Assembly: GCF_000016385.1 (NCBI RefSeq)
Contig: NC_009376.1
Location: 310,001-374,000 of the forward strand
Direction of reading: 5' to 3'
DNA from: Pyrobaculum arsenaticum DSM 13514
Lineage (GTDB): Archaea; Thermoproteota; Thermoprotei; Thermoproteales; Thermoproteaceae
DNA: 64,000 bases
The position numbers and the translations under genes were made by a program. Positions within the stretch are counted from its first letter, which is position 1. Each line of letters begins with the position of its first letter. This document shows positions 8,044 through 15,828 of the stretch, piece by piece. The notes beneath the pieces were generated by a model that saw only the letters and a program-made list of their open reading frames with translations, searched no databases and had not been told where the DNA came from.

Positions 8044-8592
8044 TTACTTAAGCTGCTCTTTCAGAGCTCTCAGCGCCTCCTCCAGCTCTGCGCTCCATTT
8101 TACCCTCTGTCTGAGCGCTTCGGCCCGCTTGGCAATCTCGGCGACTAGCAGAACTACGTCTTTCGCCGCCTCTTCCCTACTGCGGTACATGCTGGCGGCG
8201 AGGTCTGGGTCGGGGCCGTTGTACTGGTACTCGCGTAGATTAAGCGCTACGCTCGTCCACGCCGAAATGTTCGCGTGCCCAATCTCCTCAAGCAGTTGGG
8301 AGAGCGCCTTCATCCTCGTGGTCGGAACCCTGGGGACGGCCTTCTCGGCGAGCCGCCTCTTCTCCTCGTCTGTTTTTGCTATCTGGGCGAGTTTGTCTAG
8401 CTCTAGTCTAAGAAGGGAGGCTAACAACGCCCTCCACGCCTGGAAGGCCTTCCCCGCGGCGTTTCTGACTAGGCCTCTTTGGAGGAATTCCAGTGCCAGT
8501 CTTGCCTCTATAAGCGCTTCCAACAGCCTAGCCGTTGCGTAGTCCTCAGCAGTCGGCTTGGGTAGCGGCTTTTCGAGGGCCTCCACGTTCAT
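8044..8592 (-). CDS. PaREP1-family protein, copy 2
   Basis: A PaREP1 protein of 182 aa starting at ATG 8592 (MNVEALEKPLPKPTAEDY). The ATG aligns with the GTG starts of copies 1, 3 and 4. It has RNAAGKAFQAW, RVPTTRMKALS, EYQYNGPDPDLA and SMYRSR, features it shares with copy 3 (9680) but not with copies 1 and 4. Copies 2 and 3 each lie downstream of, and convergent with, a vapBC pair (decayed for copy 2, intact for copy 3), so the two units probably arose by tandem duplication. A TATA-like TTTTTAAAGA lies about 20 nt before the start. Unlike copies 1, 3 and 4 I see no ATPase scar upstream. Function unknown. Confidence 0.85.
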   Translation of the reverse strand: MNVEALEKPLPKPTAEDYATARLLEALIEARLALEFLQRGLVRNAAGKAFQAWRALLASLLRLELDKLAQIAKTDEEKRRLAEKAVPRVPTTRMKALSQLLEEIGHANISAWTSVALNLREYQYNGPDPDLAASMYRSREEAAKDVVLLVAEIAKRAEALRQRVKWSAELEEALRALKEQLK

Positions 8593-8879
8593 ACGTACTA
8601 CGTCTCTTTAAAAACACGTATCGTGTCTGAGCGCCGGGGGGTTGTGTTCGGTCTCTTCGTGCCTCACGCCGCGGCGCGCTTCGTGTATTTGTTTTTTGTT
8701 TACTCGGCGTTGCTCCGGGTGGGGCCGCCTGTGAGTTCGCCGCCGGCGGTGTTTAGGCCGTGGTGGGGTTAAAGGCGTTGGTGCTTAGTTTGTGGGGTGT
8801 GGGTAGTTGGGCTATCTCGTAGATGGTCTTCGTGTTGGTGGCTTGGTTAAGATTTTTATTGTGGCTTTTGTTGTTATTT

Positions 8880-9116
8880 GTGGAGGTGCGTGTTGGTAGG
8901 AGGGGTACTGTGAAGATCCCCAGATCTGTTGCCGAGGCCCTCGGCATTGGCGAGGGGTCGAGGCTGTTGCTGGAGCTGGAGGGGGGCCGCATTGTGCTTA
9001 GGCCGGTTCCGGATGCCGTGGAGCTGGCTATCAAGGGTGAGAAGATTGCTAGGGTCACCTTGGAGGAGCTGGAGTCGACGAGCTGTGAGGAGCAGGAGAG
9101 GTACCTCAAGGGTTAG
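8880..9116 (+). CDS. vapB: VapB antitoxin, AbrB/SpoVT type
   Basis: A swapped-hairpin AbrB-type DNA-binding antitoxin of 78 aa. The start GTG 8880 gives VEVRVGRRGTVKIPRSVAEA, the classic AbrB strand-turn-helix. A TATA-like TTTTTAT at 8852-8858 is at leaderless distance, while the longer frame to 8823 adds only a Leu/Trp-rich false leader. The C-terminal part (VTLEELESTSCEEQE) should wrap the toxin. The vapC frame starts inside this gene (GTG 9085), a 32-nt overlap that couples their translation. By family knowledge VapB neutralises VapC and represses its own operon. Confidence 0.8.
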   Translation: MEVRVGRRGTVKIPRSVAEALGIGEGSRLLLELEGGRIVLRPVPDAVELAIKGEKIARVTLEELESTSCEEQERYLKG

Positions 9117-9561
9117 TGTTATTGTAGATACGTCGTTTCTCCTGCCGACCCTGGGTGTGGAGGTCGAAGAGGAGTGCATGGAGGTCGTGCCGCTGTTTAG
9201 GAAGGCGGAGGTGTGGTATCTAGAGGTGGCTCTCCTTGAGGCCATGTGGAAAATACTTAAACTGGTTGGCAGGGAGAAGCTGGAGAGAGTTAGGCTGGGG
9301 TTGGAGGCTATTAGGGCGAGCTACCGCGTGGCGGAGCCGCCGCCTGAGGCCTACACAAAGGCTGTGGAGATATTTGACAAAGGACATAGAGATTACATCG
9401 ACGCTCTGCACTACGCAACGGCGAGCGCTTTGGGAGCGCCGTTTTTGACAGTAGACTATAGATTTATAGACTTTTTGAGGGGCGCCGGCTATCGGGTTGA
9501 GGGCGTGGTGATAACTCCAAGGGAGCTGAGGAAAATGCTCGGGGGCTCTCTCGGCAAGTAG
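9085..9561 (+). CDS. vapC: VapC toxin, PIN-domain ribonuclease
   Basis: A PIN-domain endoribonuclease of 158 aa. SVIVDTSFLLPTLG carries the first catalytic Asp, VALLEAMWKIL the conserved Glu, and HRDYIDALHYATAS with FLTVDYRFIDF the third and fourth acidic positions. GTG 9085 is the only plausible in-frame start near the PIN core and overlaps the end of vapB. As a member of the VapBC family it should cleave RNA when not bound by VapB. A decayed copy lies at 7531-7860, and PaREP1 copy 3 is convergent downstream. Confidence 0.82.
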   Translation: MRSRRGTSRVSVIVDTSFLLPTLGVEVEEECMEVVPLFRKAEVWYLEVALLEAMWKILKLVGREKLERVRLGLEAIRASYRVAEPPPEAYTKAVEIFDKGHRDYIDALHYATASALGAPFLTVDYRFIDFLRGAGYRVEGVVITPRELRKMLGGSLGK

Positions 9562-9679
9562 CTTTTGCTACATGAGCGTATCGTAGGCGGCTATTTCCTA
9601 TGGCGTGTTCTTCCATGGGCCTAAGGAAAAGAGGTGTGGGGCGGGGTCTGGCCTGGAGGCCGTGTGGCGTATCAGGTTT

Positions 9680-10243
9680 CTAAGGAGACTGTGGTGTCCG
9701 TAGTTCCTTTTCCAAGGCGCCCAGCGCCTCCTCCAGCTCACCGCTCCATTTTGTCCTCTGTTTGAGGGCTTCGACTCGCCTCGCCAGCTCGGCCACAAGC
9801 AACTCGACGTCTTTCGCCGCCTCTGCCCTACTCCTGTACATGCTGACGGCGAGGTCTGGGTCGGGGCCGTTGTACTGGTACTCGTGTAGATCCAGCGCCT
9901 TGTCAGTCCACGGCGATATACCGGCGTGTCCAATCTCCTCCAGCATATGCGAGAGAGCCTTCATCCTCGTCGTAGGCACCCTCGGCACTGCCCTTTCCGC
10001 GAGCCACCTCTTCTCATCTTCCGTCTTTGCCGCCTGTAACAACTTGTCCAGCTCAAGCCTCAGCAGTGCGGCTAACAACGCCCTCCACGCTTGGAAGGCC
10101 TTCCCCGCGGCGTTCCTCACGAGGCCCCTCTGCAGAAATTCAAGAGCGAGCCTAGCCTCTACGAGGGCCTCCAGAAGCCTAGCCGCGGCGTACTCCTCAG
10201 CAGTGGGCTTCGGCAGTGGCCTTTCGAGAACCTCCACGTCCAC
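9680..10243 (-). CDS. PaREP1-family protein, copy 3
   Basis: A PaREP1 protein of about 187 aa with the family blocks RNAAGKAFQAW, RVPTTRMKALSHM, EYQYNGPDPDLA and SMYRSRAEAAKDV. Its nearest relative here is copy 2. I take GTG 10243 (VDVEVLERPLPKP); a TTG at 10252 is the alternative. The promoter block AGCTTTTAAACTAGTTGACA is identical to that of copy 1 and close to that of copy 4. Only about 36 bp separate the start from the stop of the ATPase at 10280, so ATPase and PaREP1 form a pair on the same strand. Function unknown; the pairing suggests that they act together. Confidence 0.85.
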   Translation of the reverse strand: MDVEVLERPLPKPTAEEYAAARLLEALVEARLALEFLQRGLVRNAAGKAFQAWRALLAALLRLELDKLLQAAKTEDEKRWLAERAVPRVPTTRMKALSHMLEEIGHAGISPWTDKALDLHEYQYNGPDPDLAVSMYRSRAEAAKDVELLVAELARRVEALKQRTKWSGELEEALGALEKELRTPQSP

Positions 10244-10279
10244 GTATGTCAACTAGTTTAAAAGCTGATGCGCCGAAGC

Positions 10280-11288
10280 CTACGCCCCCTCAAGAGCCCT
10301 TCTTACCGCCTCTCTGTGGAGCGGCGTCTGCCAAGCCACGCGCCTCCCGATGCCGAGCTCTAAGTCCTTTTCCGGCGGCGGCTCTCCGGCCCAGAAGCGG
10401 GGGTCCCGCCGGGGGATCGTGTCCACTATTAGGTTTTGATCTACTAGCTTCTCCATTAGGGGGATCCCCCCTCGTAATCAGCGAGTCTGGGTCTTCTACG
10501 GCTTGCCTCAGTAGCTCTTTCTCCCTCTCCCCAAGCCCGCCTACGAACACGTCGATTTTCTTCTCGTCCACAAGCCTAGCCAAGACCTCCTCCACGTCCC
10601 ACCTGGTCTTGTACAGCTCGCCCAGTAGCTTGGGGTTGCCGCTGGTGATCTTCCAGACCTCCTCGAAGGGGGCCTTCTCGCCGGGTATCTGGTCGTAGAG
10701 CTGGCGGAACCCCTCCCTCGGCAGGTTCCACATGGGGGTGAGATAGGCCCACCTGTGTCTCCCAATCTCCCTTTTGTTAACACCCTCACTTGTGGCAATA
10801 ACGGCAACCACCCTCTCGTAGCTAGCAGGCGGGTACTCGATTACTCCAAGCAACGCCTTGACGTACTTAGCGGCCTCCCCCAGCCCTATTGCTTGAAATA
10901 CGTCGTCTGCTAGAACCGCCACCTTCTTCTTCATCCTCTTCATGAGTAGGTTGGTCAAGTCGATGGCTAACGTCGCCAGCCAAATCCTCGCCTCCCCAAG
11001 CGCCCCAGCCGCGGCCTCGGTCAGCCTCCTCGCCACCTCTTTCACGTCCGTATAAGCCTCGAAGTATTTACGCAGAGGGTCGACATATATCACGTGATAC
11101 CCAAGCTCCCTAAGCAGAACAGCCGACTGCCTAAGCCAAGCCGTCTTGCCACAGCCCTCCGGCCCGAACACAACCTCGACCCTCGCCATGCCCCTCTCCG
11201 CCCACTCCTCCATACGTTTGAGGGCCATCTCCCTGTCCGCAAACTTCACTTCTAGGCTAGGGGCCAGCGGCAGCCTTATCCTCTCCAC
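10280..11288 (-). pseudogene. Archaeal P-loop ATPase with a single-base frameshift
   Basis: An ATPase of the archaeal (DEXX-box) group. Residues 41-50 are FGPEGCGKTAWL (Walker A) and VAVLADDVFQA is the Walker B region. The open frame goes to about VEDPDSLITRG, then enters nonsense of low-complexity type. In the frame one base away the text continues IPLMEKLVDQNLIVDTIP...WAGEPPPEKDLELGIGRRVAWQTPLHREAVRR, ending at TAG 10280-10282. The same ending is preserved in two scars (4478, 12400), so this second frame is the true C-terminus. The shift lies in a run of six G (minus strand) near 10473-10478; five G would restore one frame of about 335 aa. It may be a real mutation, a slippery site or a sequencing error. 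It lies directly upstream of PaREP1 copy 3. Confidence 0.75.
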
Positions 11289-11649
11289 GCTGTATCCTCG
11301 GCGCTACTTTAAAAGTCTGTGCCGTCGAGTTCCCGTGAGCCTCTCGGAAGGCAGCCGCTGAGTTGGGGGAAGGCGATTTGCAATCGCCGGCATGGGGCCG
11401 TATGGCTGTAAGGCAATGCCGCATGGGGTTTCGTGCGCCCAGATCGCCGTGCGCCAAGCCGCAGGAGGCGATGTTGGCCTAAGGACGGAGTTAAGGCAAG
11501 GTCCGAGATCGAGGCAGCGCTCGGTGGAGCGTCGTGGAGAGCGCGCCGTGGGCTGGGTGGAGCTTATGGGCGCCTCGCGTATAGGCGGCATGCCTAGAGG
11601 CGGTCGGAGCGCTTCTCATGCTGGTTTCTATTCTAGCTCATAATAACGT
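11289..11649. other. Intergenic stretch with a perfect hairpin, no supported gene
   Basis: No frame here can be supported as a gene. A perfect 7-bp stem with a 3-nt loop (GGCGATT TGC AATCGCC) lies at 11372-11388. A plus frame of about 83 codons near 11392 (GCKAMPHGVSCAQIAV) faintly recalls the end of a TnpB-like zinc finger but lacks its cysteines, so I do not call it. Confidence 0.4.
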
Positions 11650-11814
11650 ATGCGTGGTTCTTGATCTAGATACGACAAATTGGTCCTAAAGGCCACGGCC
11701 TTCGCGGCCGTCGCCGCGGCCTTCGGCATCTTCGGCTGGGTCGGCCACGCCCTCGCCACGGCGACTCCTCCCAGGCCCGTAGAGGAGATAGAACAGGAGT
11801 TGAAGGAGATATAG
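11650..11814 (+). pseudogene. Short membrane protein with an early TGA
   Basis: From ATG 11650 the frame reads MRGS, then TGA at 11662-11664, then SRYDKLVLKATAFAAVAAAF and GIFGWVGHALATATPP with an acidic tail, ending at 11814. One hydrophobic segment is followed by EEIEQELKEI. Translation could instead start at TTG 11680 (44 aa), so this may be an intact mini-gene with a different start. The family is not recognised. Confidence 0.3.
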
Positions 11815-12222
11815 TAGCAGATGCAGGTAGAGTCTGGCGGGTCTGCTCGGCAATTCGCCCAGCGGCGATCTCACCGTGCTTGCGTCTGGCCTCCGCCGTC
11901 CCTTCAGTCCCGGCGTTTCTGCCCCTCTAACGGCATCCCGGCGCCGCGACAGCACGGCGTGCCTAAGATCGGCGGGTTTGAGGCGTGGAGCGCTTGCAGA
12001 TATTAGCCTCAGTGGCTTAGGCGATGCCGGGGCTCGCCTTGCAGAAGGCGCCGAGCCCTCCTCGGGCCCGCTCGACCCCCGGCCCTCGCCCATTTCAGTA
12101 TTCGGTTGGAGTTGATGAGATGATCTCGCCGATTAGAGTCTACGCTGTAAACTGTTATAAGCGCACTTAGACGCGTAGCGGCTGTCGAGGTCTCTCGCGT
12201 TGTTGAGGAGCCTAAGGAGGTC
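11815..12222. other. No supported gene; contains an inverted repeat shared with 42967
   Basis: Frames here lack coherence. CGCCTTGCAGAAGGCG at 12035-12050 is an inverted repeat that recurs as GCGCCTTGCAGAAGGCGC at 42967-42984, directly after PaREP1 copy 4. It may be a terminator-like hairpin carried with the repeat family. Confidence 0.35.
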
Positions 12223-12444
12223 TTGAGGGGGCTCGTGGCGACGGCCGCTAGGCATACGCGTGAGATGATGAGCCTCTACGAGGACTTCAAGAGCGAGCTG
12301 GATAGTGGCGCTCCCGACGTGGACGAGTACGTGCGCCTGGCGGAGGAGCTCGAAAGGGATGTGGTCCTCGACGCGGAGGCCCTCCGCAGACTCCTGGGAG
12401 GAGGCGCGTGGCTTGGCAGACGCCCCTTCACCGGGAGGCCGTGA
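12223..12444 (+). pseudogene. Fragment of an unknown helical protein fused to an ATPase tail
   Basis: The frame (start TTG 12223 or further upstream) reads LVATAARHTREMMSLYEDF and DVDEYVRLAEELERDVVLD, an acidic helical protein, then ALRRLLGGGAW and nonsense. At that point the ATPase ending starts in another frame (12400-12467). I read this as a deletion junction between an unknown helical gene and the ATPase C-terminus. The helical part looks coding, but no family is recognised. Confidence 0.35.
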
Positions 12445-12467
12445 GGAGGGCGCTGGAGGGCGTATAA
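12400..12467 (+). pseudogene. Second ATPase C-terminal scar
   Basis: Codons RRVAWQTPLHREAVRR then ALEGV and TAA (12465-12467) repeat the ending of the ATPase at 10280, here on the + strand. No PaREP1 gene follows. This is the third occurrence of the tail in the window. Confidence 0.65.
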
Positions 12468-13339
12468 GAGCGTAATTGAAATTTGTGGGAATACCTGAAG
12501 GGCCTACGCAATAAGCACGTTAGAGAAACCAACGTTGCCAAGCCCTCTGCGGAGGGGCGTTGTTGGACTCCGTCGGTTATCTGCGGCATTTTACGCGACT
12601 TTTTAGGGAACTGTTGAACGCCACATATCAACTGTCCGCCTATCAGGTTCATGAGCATTTATGAGATGCCTTTAAGCCCATTTGTAGCTAATTTCGGGAA
12701 TATATCTTATCGTAACTCATATACTGGTTATCAGGCCGTATAGCGTTGCGAGTAGACGGGGGAGCGGCTTCTGCCGTAGAGCGACTATTAGGGCCGCAAG
12801 GTACGCTAAGTACGAGACGTCGGCGCCCAGCTTTTTCAACCTCCAGAAGTTGGCCACTCGGTCGTAGGGAATCCAGTATTCGGACCAGAAGTTGGGCTTC
12901 CGCGTCAGCAAGTCCATGCGCAGAATATGTTATATAAGTGACACGATGGAAATATCGGAAGTTGTTTGCATGATCTTTCTGGCACATATTACAAAGATTG
13001 GCCCGTTTCAGAAAACTTTTCTACTTATTCGATACAGTTCAGAGGAAGCAATCCTTTATATCAGCTTCTTCTGTAGTGGTAAAAAAGCATGTGTGTGATG
13101 TTGAACGTGGCGTCATGAGGTCGGGGGAACTCTTGTGTTTGATAGTAACGATGAAGGGGACGTCGCGTATCCCTGATTGGTCGTAGGGCATATCGAGGGG
13201 TATCTCATCAGTGGGCATGCCGCTCAATCTGGTATTCCCGTCTACACTATTATATTTGGACAGATGGCCAAAAGTCTCGTAGCCTAAAACTTGGGGGAGA
13301 TGTATCATTAGTTCTTTAAGTAAGTCATTTCAAAGTGCC
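12468..13339. other. Gene-poor boundary between repeat zone and glycan island
   Basis: This stretch holds only fragments. At 12480-12620 (+) a 45-codon frame without a start reads LWEYLKGLRNKHVRETNVAK. At 13039-13308 (-) an 89-codon frame reads LPQVLGYETFGHLSKYNSVD and LDMPYDQSGIRDVPFIV, which has the texture of real coding sequence but matches nothing I know. A 66-codon frame at 12717-12917 is listed separately. The TATA box for the gene at 13340 lies at about 13313-13323. Confidence 0.35.
12717..12917 (-). CDS. Possible small membrane protein or glycosyltransferase tail remnant
   Basis: A 66-codon frame starting with ATG 12917: MDLLTRKPNFWSEYWIP, then WRLKKLGADVSYLAYLAALI with one hydrophobic segment. 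A TATA-like TTATATAAC lies at 12929-12937, a little too close for this ATG (10 nt short of the usual spacing). The texture resembles the membrane tail of a GT2 enzyme, and the setting is a glycosyltransferase island, so it may be a remnant. Function is not assignable. Confidence 0.35.
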   Translation of the reverse strand: MDLLTRKPNFWSEYWIPYDRVANFWRLKKLGADVSYLAYLAALIVALRQKPLPRLLATLYGLITSI

Positions 13340-14626
13340 GTGAAAGTAGTAGTATTAGGTTGCGGCTGGTCTGGCGTCGTGGCGGCGCATAGTCTCAAGT
13401 CCAAATATCCCTCGGCGGGCGTCGTCTGTCTCGACAGGTCTTTTGACGGTGGTCTTCTGCGGACCGAGGCGGTCGGCGGCTACCTATTCGACGTTGGGGG
13501 TTCTCACGTGCTCTTCAGCCGGGACCCGGCTGTCGTTAACGCCATAACGGCTATGGGCGGCCGTTGGGTTGCTAAGGAGAGGAGGGCCTTTGTGTTGTTA
13601 GACGGCGTCTTCATCCCGTACCCCTTCGAGAACGGGATATACGTCTTGCCGCCCGAGAGGAGGGCTAGGTACGGGCTTTCGCTGATAAGGGCGCTTATGC
13701 AAGGCGATAGGAGACCGGAGAGCTTCAAGGAGTGGATACTCAACACCTTTGGCGAGGAGGTGGCCAAGGACTACCTAATCCCCTACAACGAGAAGATCTG
13801 GAAGAGGCCGTTGGAGGAGCTTTCGGCCGACTGGGTATACACGCCGGGCCGCCTCCCCCTACCCTCCCTCGAGGACATAGTGAAGGCCGTGGCGGGGCTG
13901 GAGACAGTGGGCTATAGGGAGCAAGCGGTCTTCCGCTACCCCGAGGGGGGTATAATCGCGCAGTACCGGTCGGCGCTTAGAAAAGCCGAGGAGGCCGGCG
14001 TCTTGCTCGTCAAGGAGGAAGTCAAGGAGGTGAAAAAGAGGACCGACGGCTTTTTGATAAATGGAAGACTCAGAGCGGATCATATCGTCTCCACGCTTCC
14101 GCTCCGCGATCTTCCGGCGATGCTGGACCCGCCTCCTCCCGAGGAGGTGTTTAAAGCGGCCGGGAGGCTGGACTACAACTCAGTGGCGGTGGTGGGGCTG
14201 GGGCTTAGGGCTAAGGCCCCGCCGCAGCACTGGGTCTACGTGCCGGATAGGCGCGTCGTCTTCCACCGCTACGCCTGGATATCCAACTACCTCCCGGAGC
14301 CTCCCGAGGATAGGTCGGCTCTTATCGCGGAGATAACAATACCGCCAAGCCGCGAGGTGGATACGGAGGCTCTGGCGGCCGAGGCTGTGAGGGGGCTTTC
14401 AGAACTGGGCATTGTGAGGGAGAAAGACGTGGAGGTCGTCAAGGTTTGGCTTCACAAATACGGCTATCCCATATACACGAGGACCCACCGGCAGGACCGA
14501 GAAGCCGTGGAGAGGTACCTAGCCGAGGTCGGCATAGCCACCTTCGGCAGATGGGGAAACTGGCACTACTGGAACACCGACGCGATATACAAGAGGGCTA
14601 TGGAAATTCGTAACTTAGTGTCTTAA
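13340..14626 (+). CDS. FAD-dependent oxidoreductase, UDP-galactopyranose-mutase-like
   Basis: A flavoprotein of 428 aa. The N-terminus MKVVVLGCGWSGVVAAHSLK is a Rossmann FAD-binding motif, followed by GGLLRTEAVGGYLFDVGGSHVLF (flavin contact region) near residues 38-58. IPYPFENGIY and YLIPYNEKIWKRPLEEL (about residue 147) resemble protoporphyrinogen oxidase/UDP-galactopyranose mutase proteins. The C-terminus has TFGRWGNWHYWNTDAIY, the second flavin-contacting part. Next to glycosyltransferases, a role in making or modifying a nucleotide sugar is the best guess, but substrate residues were not verified. GTG 13340 is about 22 nt after the TATA-like TCTTTAAGTAAG. Confidence 0.75.
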   Translation: MKVVVLGCGWSGVVAAHSLKSKYPSAGVVCLDRSFDGGLLRTEAVGGYLFDVGGSHVLFSRDPAVVNAITAMGGRWVAKERRAFVLLDGVFIPYPFENGIYVLPPERRARYGLSLIRALMQGDRRPESFKEWILNTFGEEVAKDYLIPYNEKIWKRPLEELSADWVYTPGRLPLPSLEDIVKAVAGLETVGYREQAVFRYPEGGIIAQYRSALRKAEEAGVLLVKEEVKEVKKRTDGFLINGRLRADHIVSTLPLRDLPAMLDPPPPEEVFKAAGRLDYNSVAVVGLGLRAKAPPQHWVYVPDRRVVFHRYAWISNYLPEPPEDRSALIAEITIPPSREVDTEALAAEAVRGLSELGIVREKDVEVVKVWLHKYGYPIYTRTHRQDREAVERYLAEVGIATFGRWGNWHYWNTDAIYKRAMEIRNLVS

Positions 14627-14661
14627 GACGATTTTTAAAAAATATTGTTTTTTTGCACGTT

Positions 14662-15828
14662 GTGATTGCGTATGTTACAAGGTTTAATCCATACATATTT
14701 CCGCGTCCATTATTCTTGAAAACGGCAGTAAATGAATTGCAAATATACATGTTGGGGAGAACCATACCGTTACCGCTACAAAGTGGTTGGGTTCTGGCCA
14801 GTGATCGGCCTCGGTTAGATATAAAGTTGTTCGAATTAGCTAAAAGGACAGATCTTACAAAGTACATCGATAGCTGTGTTAGGCAAGGCGAAATCTACGA
14901 CGGGTTGTCGCTTCTCTTGGAGAGCTATTATACAATTTTCTTCCGGAGGTTAGATACCAGAAATGTGGTTATCAAGAATCTGATAGGGGCTCTCGGCGCT
15001 CTGAGGGCTGGTAAACGCGTCGTAGTCGACTTAATGGATTACTGGCACTGCAATAAGCCATACGTAGTCTTCAATTCCCTGGACTTCTACATACTTCGGA
15101 GGGCTAGGTGCGTTATTGCGTGGTCCAAGGCCATTGCTGGGTTTATGAGACGCTATCTAGGGAGGAGGTGTGTCGCGTATTTGTCGTTCGGTGTTAACTT
15201 AGCGTTAGCTGATCCTTTAAAAGTTGGCAATATCTTTTTTGAGAGATTTCCAGAGTTGTCTAGCTACGTGATAGTTGGGTATAGCGGTGGGGGCGAGCCT
15301 TACCATGGGATCGACACGTTGATGTATGCATTTTCTCTTCTAGAGCGGCGGCGAAGAGACGTTTTTCTTGTGGTCCAGACGTGGGGAGGAAGCGACAGGA
15401 TTTTAATGTTGATTAAGAGGTTGGGTCTCAAGAGAGTCGCCGTGTTGCCGCCCGCCCCGGTTTTCAACGATCCATTGAGGTTGTCGTTTCTAAGGGCTAG
15501 CTCTGTCCTCGTTAATACGGCTTCTAAGGTGCCTGGTATCTACCTCGCTGAAAGGACTACGACCTACTGGTATATGTCAGCGGGTAGGCCTATAGTGGCG
15601 GAGGCGACGCCAGGCGTGAGGGGGGTGTTGAAACATGGCTTGAGTGCTTTGTTTGTTCCTCTTGGCGATGTTAAAAGCCTTGCTAAGGCAATTGAGGAGG
15701 TTATCGACGACTCCAGCTTTGCAAGGAGGCTTGGGGATAACGCGAGGAGGTTAGCGGAAGAGGAGTATAACTGGGGCGGAAAGCTCGGTCGGCGTGCCAG
15801 GGTGCTTTTCAGCTCTCTTTTTGAATAG
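14662..15828 (+). CDS. GT4-family glycosyltransferase
   Basis: A GT-B glycosyltransferase of about 388 aa. The acceptor domain has VVVDLMDYWHCN and CVIAWSKAI. The donor domain opens with VGYSGGGEPYHGIDTLMYAF and ends with GVRGVLKHGLSALFVPLGD. The classic E-x7-E motif is replaced by LAERTTTYWYMSAGRPIVAE. It is paralogous to the frameshifted gene at 16984-18154, which has the same DLMDF, IAWSKAI and LAERTTMFQYMASG motifs. GTG 14662 is 25 nt after the TATA box GATTTTTAAAA; TTG 14653 is possible. Its end overlaps by 20 bp the convergent GT4 gene. Base use is AT-richer than in the repeat zone. Confidence 0.8.
   Translation: MIAYVTRFNPYIFPRPLFLKTAVNELQIYMLGRTIPLPLQSGWVLASDRPRLDIKLFELAKRTDLTKYIDSCVRQGEIYDGLSLLLESYYTIFFRRLDTRNVVIKNLIGALGALRAGKRVVVDLMDYWHCNKPYVVFNSLDFYILRRARCVIAWSKAIAGFMRRYLGRRCVAYLSFGVNLALADPLKVGNIFFERFPELSSYVIVGYSGGGEPYHGIDTLMYAFSLLERRRRDVFLVVQTWGGSDRILMLIKRLGLKRVAVLPPAPVFNDPLRLSFLRASSVLVNTASKVPGIYLAERTTTYWYMSAGRPIVAEATPGVRGVLKHGLSALFVPLGDVKSLAKAIEEVIDDSSFARRLGDNARRLAEEEYNWGGKLGRRARVLFSSLFE

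Noticed and set aside
11392..11643. Possible TnpB-like zinc-finger fragment
   Set aside because: Only a vague likeness (MPHGVSCAQ...GGDVG); the paired cysteines and the RuvC-type residues are missing, and no IS200/IS605-like ends are seen.
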